Positions 41,889 through 50,208 of a stretch of 64,000 bases of DNA are shown here, in pieces. Each line of letters begins with the position of its first letter. The first letter of the stretch is position 1. The stretch is taken from the NCBI GenBank assembly GCA_947370975.1, contig CANBNG010000013.1:55563-119562 (forward strand). Reading direction: 5' to 3'. Source of the stretch: Beijerinckiaceae bacterium. Lineage in GTDB: Bacteria > Pseudomonadota > Alphaproteobacteria > Rhizobiales > Beijerinckiaceae. The translations under genes and the position numbers were made by a program. The notes beneath the pieces are model-generated. The model searched no databases. It was not told the DNA's origin and saw only the letters and a program-made list of their open reading frames with translations.

Positions 41889-42260
41889 ATGCGTTGGCTA
41901 CTGCGTTCCAAGATCCACAATGCAACCGTGACCGAGGCCAATCTGGCCTATATCGGATCGATCACGATCGACACCGGTCTGCTCGACCGCGTCGGCCTGT
42001 GGCCGGGCGAGCGCGTGCTTGTGGTCTCCAACACCTCGGGTGCGCGGCTTGAGACCTATGTCATCGCAGGCGAGCGCGGCTCCGGCGCGATCTGCATGAA
42101 CGGGGCTGCCGCCCATCTGATCAAGGCGGGCGAGCAGGTCATCATCATGGGCTTCGAGCTGAGCGACACGCTCGTTGACGCCAAGGCCGGGCTGGTCGAC
42201 AGCCAGAACCGCTTTGTCCGGTTCCTGGCTGAAAAAGAAAAGACCATCCTGGACGATTGA
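41889..42260 (+). CDS. panD: Aspartate 1-decarboxylase (pyruvoyl-dependent)
   Basis: A 123-residue proenzyme making beta-alanine for pantothenate and coenzyme A. The self-cleavage site is the Gly-Ser in YIGSITIDTGLLD, which generates the pyruvoyl group. Other conserved parts are the N-terminal MRWLLRSKIHNATVTEANL and the NGAAAHL segment. It stands alone, 156 bp after the MFS gene, and ends 5 bp from a convergent gene. Confidence 0.95.
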   Translation: MRWLLRSKIHNATVTEANLAYIGSITIDTGLLDRVGLWPGERVLVVSNTSGARLETYVIAGERGSGAICMNGAAAHLIKAGEQVIIMGFELSDTLVDAKAGLVDSQNRFVRFLAEKEKTILDD

Positions 42261-42265
42261 GCCGC

Positions 42266-43108
42266 CTAGAGCGTGTCCTCGCCGCGGCCCTGCGCCTGGG
42301 CCTTGGCCTGGGGCGTCTGCATGTAGAAATTCAGGAACTCGTAGCCGAGCGAGGCATCGTGCACGAGGTTGAAATTGGCGAGCGCCTGCTTGTTGAGCAC
42401 GCGCTTGGTCATGGCCAGCGCATAGGCATTGCGCTTGAGCAGGCGCTGCACGATCTCATCCGTCTTGGCGTCCAGCTCGGCCATCGGCACTGCATAATTG
42501 ACGACGCCCATGCCCGCCAGCTCCTTGGCGGTGAAGGGCCGCGCGAGCATGAGATATTCCTTGGCCATGTTCATCGGCATCTTGAGCGGCGCAAACACCG
42601 CCCCGCCATCGCCCGTGACCATGCAATGCTCGGCCGAACCCACCACATTGCCATCGATCACCAGCTCGCCCGCGCTCATGTGATGATCGGCGATGATCGC
42701 ATCCTCGCGCGCGATGATGAAATCGCAGGCCAGCACGAGATTGGCGCCAAAGCCAACCGCATGGCCGTTGACCTTGGCAATCACCGGCTTCTCGATGGTG
42801 CACATGACCTCGACCGCATGGGTCACGCCGCTCATTATATCCCAGTCATTGCCGGGATTGCCGTGATGGCCATAGGAGGAAGGCGGAATGGTGAAGACAT
42901 CGTCCTTGCCGGTGATGACAATGACGCGAACGGAATTGTCGTGCCGCAATTGCGTCAAGGCGCGCGCCACTTCGGAGGCGCGCTGCGAGCCGCCGCGCTT
43001 TTCCGTGCGCATCAGATCGCGCACGCGCTTTTCAATGCGCTTGAGCTCGATGGTCGCGACCTGGCCGTTGCGGGTAATGTCGAGCAAATTGAAATCTGAA
43101 TCGGACAT
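42266..43108 (-). CDS. Enoyl-CoA hydratase/isomerase family protein
   Basis: A 280-residue crotonase-fold protein. Oxyanion-hole regions are RVIVITGKDDVFTIPPSSYG and KVNGHAVGFGANLVLACDF. The normal insertion between these is longer than in short-chain hydratases. It is the last gene of the minus-strand bicupin/Bug operon. ATG 43108 is used here. GTG 43120, which would overlap the previous stop (GTGA), is an alternative. The usual catalytic glutamates are not obvious by eye, so the reaction (hydratase, isomerase, hydrolase or decarboxylase) is open. Confidence 0.78.
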   Translation of the reverse strand: MSDSDFNLLDITRNGQVATIELKRIEKRVRDLMRTEKRGGSQRASEVARALTQLRHDNSVRVIVITGKDDVFTIPPSSYGHHGNPGNDWDIMSGVTHAVEVMCTIEKPVIAKVNGHAVGFGANLVLACDFIIAREDAIIADHHMSAGELVIDGNVVGSAEHCMVTGDGGAVFAPLKMPMNMAKEYLMLARPFTAKELAGMGVVNYAVPMAELDAKTDEIVQRLLKRNAYALAMTKRVLNKQALANFNLVHDASLGYEFLNFYMQTPQAKAQAQGRGEDTL

Positions 43109-43116
43109 GGATGGGC

Positions 43117-44157
43117 TCACTTGTCGGCGAGGAGGCGCGCGAAGCGCTGGCGGACGGGCTCGGGCGTCTGCGCGGCTTTTTCAAGCAGCGCCGTAACGGC
43201 CATGCCATCGATGGGGCTGGTCATGATGCCCGCTTTCAGCATTTCGGCGCGGAAGGTTTCATCCAGCGCCATGTCCATGAAGGCCTTGCGCAGGAGCGCC
43301 ACACGATCAGCCGGAATGCCGGGCGGCGCGACGACGGGCAGCGCCATGAAGAAGGGCAGTTCGGCAAAATCGAGCAAGGCGAAATCATCCGCATTTTTCA
43401 CAAGCTCGCGCGCAATCGGCAGATCGGGGAACTCGGGCAGGCGCTGCGTGCGACCAAAGGCAATCAGCGGACGCAGCTTTTTTTCCGCCCATAATTGCGG
43501 ACGCCCCACCATGATCGCGCTGATATCGACAATCTGCCCGTCGACCTCGCCGCGCTCCATCGCAAGCCAGATTTCATTCGCGCCCGGAAATCCGCGCACG
43601 ACATCGACATTCATGCCGACCAGATCCTTGCCGATGAGGCCGAAGGTGATGTTGGTGGAGCCCCCGCGCGTGCCGCCCAGAATCGCGGGCTTGGGCAGCC
43701 GGGCCAGCTCCGCGATATTTTTTGCCGGAAAATTCTCGTTCACCACCATCAGATAGGCATCGTCCTTGTAGGACGACAGACTGCCCAGCCAATTGAGTTT
43801 CAGCGGATCGAAATTCGCATTGGGATCGCCAAGCAGCGCCAGTTGTGGCAGCGCGCGGCTCATCACGACAATCGATGTACCATCGCGCTCAAGCGTATTT
43901 GCAAGCTTGTTGGCAATGGCGAGCCCGCCCGCGCCCGGCTGGTTCTGGACAATGATATTGGGCTTGCCCGGAATGAAGCGGGCAAGATGGCGCGCGATGG
44001 TGCGGCCCGCCGTGTCGTAATAGCCGCCGGTGGAGGAGCCGACGATGATATTGAGCGTGCGCCCGGCATAAAAACTGGACTGCGCGTGCGCGGGCGCAGC
44101 CAAAGCCCCCGCGGCCATTGCGCTCATGGATGCGAGCGCGCCCCTGCGTGTGAACAT
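43117..44157 (-). CDS. Bug/TctC-like periplasmic substrate-binding protein
   Basis: A 346-residue exported protein. Its N-terminus, MFTRRGALASMSAMAAGALA, has a twin-Arg-like signal with cleavage near AHAQS. The family pattern is SFYAGRTLNIIVGSSTGGYYD and VQNQPGAGGLAIANKL. GGGAAGAGGCAC precedes ATG 44157. It is third in the operon bicupin-bicupin-Bug-hydratase. As with the gene at 18593, no TctA/TctB membrane partners are nearby. Its place beside catabolic genes suggests that it binds the pathway's substrate. Confidence 0.82.
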   Translation of the reverse strand: MFTRRGALASMSAMAAGALAAPAHAQSSFYAGRTLNIIVGSSTGGYYDTAGRTIARHLARFIPGKPNIIVQNQPGAGGLAIANKLANTLERDGTSIVVMSRALPQLALLGDPNANFDPLKLNWLGSLSSYKDDAYLMVVNENFPAKNIAELARLPKPAILGGTRGGSTNITFGLIGKDLVGMNVDVVRGFPGANEIWLAMERGEVDGQIVDISAIMVGRPQLWAEKKLRPLIAFGRTQRLPEFPDLPIARELVKNADDFALLDFAELPFFMALPVVAPPGIPADRVALLRKAFMDMALDETFRAEMLKAGIMTSPIDGMAVTALLEKAAQTPEPVRQRFARLLADK

Positions 44158-44238
44158 GTGCCTCTTCCCGTGCCGCGAGATCGCCGGCGCGGGGCGGCGA
44201 TCCATATGGACGCCGCCTCGCGCGTTGCAAGAAAGGCC

Positions 44239-45474
44239 TCAGAGACCGGTGAATTCCGCCATCGGGCGCACTTCGCCTTCCTTCGGGGCCTGGTAGATCC
44301 AGTCTTCCATGCGCGACTTCGCGCCTTCGCGCGCAAGGGTCGCTTCATATTCAGCGCGGATGTAGGGATCTTCCTCGTCATAGGGGATGGCATTGCCGCC
44401 ATCGCGCGTATCGATGGCGCCCATATCCTTTTCTTTTTCACCCGGCCGGCCCGGCCGGCGACCGCGCGCATTGTTGGGCCCGAACCAGGCGGTCATGCGC
44501 AGCGGACCTTTGCTCACGCCAAAATGCTGGTGATACCAGTCGCCGCTCATCGGCGCGGCGCTGACCATGCCCACGGGCTCGTAATCGACACGGAACACCT
44601 GTTCGGCCTTGCCTGCTGCCCAAGGCTGGGGGCCAAGCTCGGAGGGCCAGGTATAAGTATAACCCTTGCCGTTGACGCAGATCAGCACGGCGGCCGAGCC
44701 ATGCTTGTGCGCCTTGGAATAGCGGCCCGTCTCATGCTGGCCGATCCAGGTGTAGAAGCGCTGTCCAGCCATATGCGGCTCGATGCGCCGATAGCCGGGC
44801 GACCGGCGATTATCGAGCGGCAATTCGCAATTCATGATGTCGGGAATCATGTTTGTCTTGCGCATGGCCAGACCGCGCACGGGATCAGACGCAATATCCT
44901 CGCGCGGCTTGAAATAATCGCTCTCGCCGCTGAAACGGTCTCGGAAAATATAGGGATTGTTGAAGATGAAATCCTCATTGCCATAGAGGTTCATGGCATT
45001 GGGCGCGGAGGTTCCAGCCAGCAGAAGAGCGGGTGAAGATGAAGCATTGACGATGCGGTGAAAGGCATTGATCGGAATCGCAAACATCGATCCCTTCTGC
45101 CATTCAAACACATGTTTCGCGCCGCCTTCCTGCCAGACCTCTGTGGTGCCGCGCCCCTCGATGACGAGGAACTGCTCTTCATAAAGGTGACGCTCGACAT
45201 TGAGCGCGCCAGAGCCAGGCACTTCGACGACATAAGCGCCCCAAAGGCCCTCTGTTCCAAACAGCTGGATGAAAGAACCCTTGCCGCCCATGCGGCTCCA
45301 CGTTTTCAAGGGCAGATTCTGCACCTTGCTGACGCCGACCGCGCGCACGATCGGAATGTCCTGCTCTTCCATGAACACGTCATAGGGCATGGGCGGACGC
45401 TTGAAGGTGCCAAGCCCGGCCTTTTTCGTCAGGCCTGTGGGTTCGTGCCAATGGCTTTCTGCATCATGGGGCAT
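44239..45474 (-). CDS. Bicupin protein (paralogue B)
   Basis: A 411-residue protein with two cupin domains. The first has RHLYEEQFLVIEGRGTTEVW around residue 110, the second GRYSKAHKHGSAAVLICVNG around residue 260 with an HxH metal site. It is clearly related to the upstream paralogue at 45507-46616 (same AIPIN.FHR, HKHG/HRHG and HQHF segments). Such bicupins include gentisate-type ring-cleavage dioxygenases and isomerases, but this pair does not carry a signature I can name. AAGGGAGGACGACAC precedes ATG 45474. Confidence 0.78.
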   Translation of the reverse strand: MPHDAESHWHEPTGLTKKAGLGTFKRPPMPYDVFMEEQDIPIVRAVGVSKVQNLPLKTWSRMGGKGSFIQLFGTEGLWGAYVVEVPGSGALNVERHLYEEQFLVIEGRGTTEVWQEGGAKHVFEWQKGSMFAIPINAFHRIVNASSSPALLLAGTSAPNAMNLYGNEDFIFNNPYIFRDRFSGESDYFKPREDIASDPVRGLAMRKTNMIPDIMNCELPLDNRRSPGYRRIEPHMAGQRFYTWIGQHETGRYSKAHKHGSAAVLICVNGKGYTYTWPSELGPQPWAAGKAEQVFRVDYEPVGMVSAAPMSGDWYHQHFGVSKGPLRMTAWFGPNNARGRRPGRPGEKEKDMGAIDTRDGGNAIPYDEEDPYIRAEYEATLAREGAKSRMEDWIYQAPKEGEVRPMAEFTGL

Positions 45475-45506
45475 GTGTCGTCCTCCCTTGGAAATGTTGT
45501 TCTTGT

Positions 45507-46616
45507 TCAGGCGGAGAAATATTTTTCCATGCGCGGCGTAATGCCGGCTTTCTGCATCTCTTCGAGCCAGAGCGCGTGGATGCGCGGATCCTGATCTTCG
45601 AATTCGATCTGGTTGCCACCCTGTTTCATGCTGAGCGAGGAGCGTTGCTTCTGGCCCTTGTCGCCAATCATCGTCTGGCGCTTTTGCATGGTGAAGGGAT
45701 AGCGCACATTGCCGATGCCCATCGCGAGATAGCGCGCGGGTTCGTGGCTTGTGTTGAAGTGCTGGTGGATCTGACTCTGGCAGGGCGGAAACACCACGCC
45801 ATGCTTCCACTCGATGCGCGTATAATCGCTCTCGCCCTCATACCAGAGCAGAGAATAGCCATGGCCGGTGACGCAGATGACATGCGTTCCAGGCCCGTGC
45901 CTGTGGGCTTTCTTGTAGGTGCCGACCGGCATTTCCGACATGTGGCCGGACATGATGCCATCGGCGAGCACGAATTTGATATTGCTCGATCCTCCGCCCC
46001 GATCGGCATAATCATGCAGCTTGATGCTTGCCATATCGGGCACAAAATTGGTTTCCCAGAGATGATTGCCCGGGCGGATCGGAATGAAGTCGCCTTCACC
46101 GGTGTAATAATTTTCCTTGCCCGCGCGATCCTGAAAACTGAACGGATTGTCGAAGATGAACCGCTCATTGTGGAACGTGTTCATCAGCAAAGGCATGTTG
46201 GTGGTACTGACGATCAAGGCGCGCTCGCGCCCACCTGCGTTGAAATGGCGATGGGGCATGTTGATCGGAATCGAGAACATCGATTTCGGCGACCATTCGA
46301 AGCTGCGCTTGCGGCCGTCCGGCATTTCGATCTGCGTGCTGCCATGGCCTTCGAGCACGTAATAGATATCTTCATAGAGATGGCGCAGCGGCGCAGTGGA
46401 GCTGCCGGGCTCGATCTCGAAGAGGAACATGTTGCAGAAGTCGCCGCGGCCCTTGAGATGCACGGCAGCGCCCTTGGACCCGACGCGCGCCCAAGGCGTC
46501 GTCTCAACCTCGAAGAGGTCGATCGCGTAATCCCCCTCGATCACGGGAATGCCCTCCGCATTCACCCAATCGAGATAGGCGTCGATCCCGTAGCGCGGTG
46601 CGCTCTCGTCGCTCAT
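45507..46616 (-). CDS. Bicupin protein (paralogue A)
   Basis: A 369-residue two-cupin protein and first gene of the minus-strand operon. The first cupin has RHLYEDIYYVLEGHGSTQIE. The second has KKAHRHGPGTHVICVTGHGY followed by QIHQHFNTSHEPARYLAMG. It parallels the downstream gene along its length, so the pair arose by tandem duplication. A good ribosome-binding site (GGGGGAGGATGC) precedes ATG 46616. It is divergent from the ABC binding-protein gene at 46757 (140-bp promoter gap). A metal-dependent dioxygenase or isomerase role is inferred. Confidence 0.78.
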   Translation of the reverse strand: MSDESAPRYGIDAYLDWVNAEGIPVIEGDYAIDLFEVETTPWARVGSKGAAVHLKGRGDFCNMFLFEIEPGSSTAPLRHLYEDIYYVLEGHGSTQIEMPDGRKRSFEWSPKSMFSIPINMPHRHFNAGGRERALIVSTTNMPLLMNTFHNERFIFDNPFSFQDRAGKENYYTGEGDFIPIRPGNHLWETNFVPDMASIKLHDYADRGGGSSNIKFVLADGIMSGHMSEMPVGTYKKAHRHGPGTHVICVTGHGYSLLWYEGESDYTRIEWKHGVVFPPCQSQIHQHFNTSHEPARYLAMGIGNVRYPFTMQKRQTMIGDKGQKQRSSLSMKQGGNQIEFEDQDPRIHALWLEEMQKAGITPRMEKYFSA

Positions 46617-46756
46617 GGCCTTGCATCCTCCCCCGGTGGTCCTTTTTTGCGGCAGATGACAAGCCGCGGACCTATGCGTAAAGTTAGCAGAACAAGCACC
46701 GTGACAACAAGCGGTCGCCTCGCCACGCAAAGTGGCGCAATCGGGGGGAGGGGTCA

Positions 46757-47845
46757 TTGCAAAAAGCAATGTCGCGGATCGTCAGCTCAGGTGTGGCCGC
46801 ATTGTGGGCCGCATTCAGCACGTGTGTCGTCGCGCAGGCGGCGGACACCCCCCTGCTCTATCGCGGGCCCGATCGCGAGAAACTGCTGATCGAGGGTGCG
46901 CGCAGCGAGGGCGAGGTCGTCTTCTACTCCGCCATGATCGTCAATCAGGCGCTCCGCCCGCTCTCTGAAGCCTTCATGAAGCGCTACCCCTACATCAAGG
47001 TGAATTATTGGCGCGCCGAATCAGCGGGCATTTTCACCAAGCTCTCGGCCGAGGTGCGCGCCGGCAAAGTCGTGGCCGACGTTGTCGAGGGCACGGGTGT
47101 GGGCGAATCCGTCATCCAGGCCGGCTTTGCGCAGCCCTATGCCACGCCGGCCATCGAGGATATCCCCGAGGCCTATCGCGATCCCAACGGGCTCTGGACG
47201 CCGACGCGGCGCAGCTTTTTCGGCATTGCCTATAACACCAAGGCAACCCCGCAAGGCGACGTCCCCAAGACCTATGAGGATCTGCTCGATCCGCGCTGGA
47301 AGGGCCGTATGGCCTGGCATGCGGGCAGCGCCAGCGGGGCGGATCTCTTCGTCACCAATCTGCGCATGGCATGGGGCGAGGAGCGCACCCGCGCTTATCT
47401 GACAAAGCTCGGGGAGCAGAAAATCGCAGCACTGAGCGGGGCCAGCGCGCGCGGCCTTGTTGACCGTGTCATCGCGGGCGAGATCGCGCTTGCGCTCAAT
47501 ATCTTTGCTCACCATCCGCTGATCAGCCAGGCCAAGGGCGCACCTACAAGCTCGATCCTGATGGACCCGGTAGCAACCACCGTCGGTACGATGATCATCC
47601 CCAAAGGCATCCGGCATCCCCATGCCGCCATGCTGCTGGCCGATTTCATTCTCTCCAGGGAGGGCCAGAGCATTCTTTCCGAGGCCGGTTATTTCCCCAC
47701 CCACAGGGATGTGCAAACGCGCGCCGATCTCGCGCCCATCACCGATGCGTTGAAAAATATCTCAGGCCAATTCATCTCCCCCGACGCGCTCGTGAAATTC
47801 ACGCCCTCGTCCGACGAGATGATTGCGCAGATCATGCAGAAATAA
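46757..47845 (+). CDS. ABC transporter substrate-binding protein, iron(III)/organic type (paralogue 1)
   Basis: A 362-residue periplasmic binding protein with signal peptide (cleavage near AQAA-DTP). Patterns LLIEGARSEGEVVFYSAMIV, DVVEGTGVGESVIQAG, FGIAYNTKA and DLLDPRWKGRMAWH are those of the Fbp/AfuA-type family 1 binding proteins. It is about half identical to the product of 49059-50162. The start is TTG 46757 next to GGGGGGAGGGG. ATG 46769 is the alternative. First gene of the rightward transport operon. Confidence 0.82.
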   Translation: MQKAMSRIVSSGVAALWAAFSTCVVAQAADTPLLYRGPDREKLLIEGARSEGEVVFYSAMIVNQALRPLSEAFMKRYPYIKVNYWRAESAGIFTKLSAEVRAGKVVADVVEGTGVGESVIQAGFAQPYATPAIEDIPEAYRDPNGLWTPTRRSFFGIAYNTKATPQGDVPKTYEDLLDPRWKGRMAWHAGSASGADLFVTNLRMAWGEERTRAYLTKLGEQKIAALSGASARGLVDRVIAGEIALALNIFAHHPLISQAKGAPTSSILMDPVATTVGTMIIPKGIRHPHAAMLLADFILSREGQSILSEAGYFPTHRDVQTRADLAPITDALKNISGQFISPDALVKFTPSSDEMIAQIMQK

Positions 47846-47970
47846 AATCGCCTGCTTGCCAGATCGCCAAGGGCAGACGAATAATAGGCTAGCAGACCTA
47901 ATGCCAAAGGCAGGGCCTGCCGGAACCACGCCGCAAAGGCGGGCCGAAAAAGACATATGGGAGGGTACCC

Positions 47971-49041
47971 TTGATCATTCGCGACTATGCCTCGCATCCG
48001 AATGTCATGCGCAAGGAAGATCCGAACTGGAAATTCGCACTCGGTGCGAGCCCGGTGACCGAAGGCTCGATCCTGCGCATCGCCGATGATCAGGGCAATG
48101 AAGGCTTCGGCTATGCCTCCGCCACCCCGCATATGGGTGCGATCCCCGGCACGCTTGAGGCCGAACTCGCCTATTTCCGCCCGCGTGTGGTTGGCCGCGA
48201 TGCCGATGATATCGAGGCGATCTGCGCCTCTCTCGACCGCGCCATGCGCGGTGCGCCGCAAGCCAAGGCCGCCATCGATTGCGCCTTGCATGAATTGCTC
48301 GCCAAGCGCCTCGGCGTTCCGCTGTGCCAATTGTTTGGCGGAAAAGTCCGCGACAGCGTGCCGATCCTGCGCATTCTTGCCATCAAGGCGCCGCTGGAAA
48401 TGGCCGCCCAGGCGCAAAAGCTGGTCGATCAGGGCTATCGCTATCTCAAGATCAAGGTGCATGGCGAAGTCGATCTCGATGTCGCGCGCGTAGCCGCCAT
48501 CCGCAAGCAGGTGGGCGATGACGTGCATCTGACCATTGACGCAAACCAGTCCTACACAACCAAAAACGCGATCATCGCCATCAATCGCATGGCCGATTAC
48601 AATATCGATCTCGTTGAACAACCGGTCTCGGCGGATGATTTCGAGGGGCTGGCGCTCGTCACCCGCACAGTGCCGGTCAAAGTCGAGGCTGATGAGGCGG
48701 CAGGCTCGCTGGCTGAAATCTATCAGCTTGTGACGCGGCGCGCTGTTGATGCCGTCAGCCTGAAAATCCCCAAGCTCGGAGGCTTTCGCAACACGATTGC
48801 GGCCGCGCGCTTGTGCGAACAGGGCGGCATTGCCTATCGGCTTGGCGCAGCTGTCGGCTCGCGCCTGCTGGCTTCCCACGCGCTGCATCTGGCCTGCGCG
48901 CTGCCGGGCGTCGATTATGCCTGCGAACTCGGCGAATTCGCGCGTCTGCTTGATGATCCTTTCGATGGCATCGAAGTCGTGGATGGCGCGTTGCACCTGC
49001 CGAAGGCCGCTGGCTCCGGCGTTTCCTGGAACCGCGCGTGA
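47971..49041 (+). CDS. Enolase-superfamily enzyme (mandelate racemase/muconate lactonizing family)
   Basis: A 356-residue enzyme with the capping domain and TIM-barrel of the MR/MLE group. Visible active-site residues are Lys160 and Lys162 (KIKVHG), metal ligands Asp190 (DANQSY), Glu216 (EQPVS) and Asp241 (ADEAAG), and Lys268 (KIPKLGG). The Lys/Lys arrangement is that of the muconate lactonizing enzyme subgroup, which includes cycloisomerases, dipeptide epimerases and o-succinylbenzoate synthases. The start is TTG with GGGAGGG upstream. It lies between two paralogous binding-protein genes. Confidence 0.85.
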   Translation: MIIRDYASHPNVMRKEDPNWKFALGASPVTEGSILRIADDQGNEGFGYASATPHMGAIPGTLEAELAYFRPRVVGRDADDIEAICASLDRAMRGAPQAKAAIDCALHELLAKRLGVPLCQLFGGKVRDSVPILRILAIKAPLEMAAQAQKLVDQGYRYLKIKVHGEVDLDVARVAAIRKQVGDDVHLTIDANQSYTTKNAIIAINRMADYNIDLVEQPVSADDFEGLALVTRTVPVKVEADEAAGSLAEIYQLVTRRAVDAVSLKIPKLGGFRNTIAAARLCEQGGIAYRLGAAVGSRLLASHALHLACALPGVDYACELGEFARLLDDPFDGIEVVDGALHLPKAAGSGVSWNRA

Positions 49042-49058
49042 GGCCGGGGGGGGAACGC

Positions 49059-50162
49059 ATGACTTTTGTCAGTTCGATCTTGCAGCGACGCCGCCTGTTG
49101 CTGGCAAGCGCTGCGCTTTTGCTCGCAGGCGCAATGCCCGGCGCGCTTCCCCGCGCGCAGGCGCAGGAAATTCTCACCAGCCGCGCCCCCGACCGCACGC
49201 AAATGCTGATCGAGGGCGCGCGCAAGGAGGGGCAGGTCGTCATCTATTCTGCCGCTATCGTCAATCAGGCACTCCGGCCCATGGCCGAAGCCTTCATGAA
49301 GAAATATCCCTTCATCAAGCTCACTTATTGGCGTGGCGACACAGAAGAAATCGTCGCCAAACTCTCTGCCGAAGTGCGCGCGAAAAACGTGATGGCCGAT
49401 CTCGTCGAGGGAACGGGCGTGGGCGAACTGGCGGTTGAGGCCGGGCTTACCGTGCCGTTCACGACACCTGCGACCGACGATCTGCCTGCCATGTATCGCG
49501 ATCCGCGCGGCAATTGGGCGAGCACACGCGTCAGCTATTTCGCCATTGCCTATAATACGAAGCTCGTGCCGCCAGATCAGGTGCCAAAAACCTATGACGA
49601 TCTGCTCGATCCGCGCTGGAAGGGCAAGATTGCCTGGCGCATCGGCACATCGAGCGGCACGCCGCTTTTCCTCACCACGATCCGTCTCTCGCGGGGCGAA
49701 GACAGGGCGAAGGACTATTTCGAAAAGCTCGCCCAGCAGAAAATCATCAATTTCGGTTCGGGCAGCGCGCGCACGTTGGTGGATCGCGTAATTGCAGGCG
49801 AGTTTCCGATCGCGCTGAATATTTTTGCCCATCATCCGCTCATCAGCAAAGCCAAGGGCGCGCCGGTGAATACGCAATTGCTGGAACCCGTGCCCTCGAC
49901 GGCCGGCACGATGGTTGTGCCCAAGGGCGTGCGCCACCCCTATGCAGCCATGCTGCTGGCGGACTTCATCCTGTCGCAGGAAGGTCAGGCAATTTTCGCC
50001 AAGGCGGAATATTTTCCCGTGCGGCCCGACGTCGCGCCACTTGAAACATTGGCGCCTGTCGTGCCGAAAACGGCTGGCGTGAAGGAGCTTTTCGTCAGCT
50101 CTGAAATGCTCAACCGCTATTACGACAGCTCTCAGAAGATTTTTGAAGAGCGCTTCCGCTGA
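49059..50162 (+). CDS. ABC transporter substrate-binding protein, iron(III)/organic type (paralogue 2)
   Basis: A 367-residue secreted binding protein (signal cleavage near AQAQE) related along its length to the product of 46757-47845: MLIEGARKEGQVVIYSAAIV, DLVEGTGVGELAVEAG, FAIAYNTKL, DLLDPRWKGKIAWR and LNIFAHHPLISKAKGAP. ATG 49059 follows GGGGGGGGAACGC. GTG 49038 would overlap the enolase-family gene (GTGA). The permease gene follows 46 bp downstream. Confidence 0.82.
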   Translation: MTFVSSILQRRRLLLASAALLLAGAMPGALPRAQAQEILTSRAPDRTQMLIEGARKEGQVVIYSAAIVNQALRPMAEAFMKKYPFIKLTYWRGDTEEIVAKLSAEVRAKNVMADLVEGTGVGELAVEAGLTVPFTTPATDDLPAMYRDPRGNWASTRVSYFAIAYNTKLVPPDQVPKTYDDLLDPRWKGKIAWRIGTSSGTPLFLTTIRLSRGEDRAKDYFEKLAQQKIINFGSGSARTLVDRVIAGEFPIALNIFAHHPLISKAKGAPVNTQLLEPVPSTAGTMVVPKGVRHPYAAMLLADFILSQEGQAIFAKAEYFPVRPDVAPLETLAPVVPKTAGVKELFVSSEMLNRYYDSSQKIFEERFR

Positions 50163-50208
50163 TCATATCTGCAAGCGATGGCCCGATGAACAATGACAGC
50201 AGGCGCCC

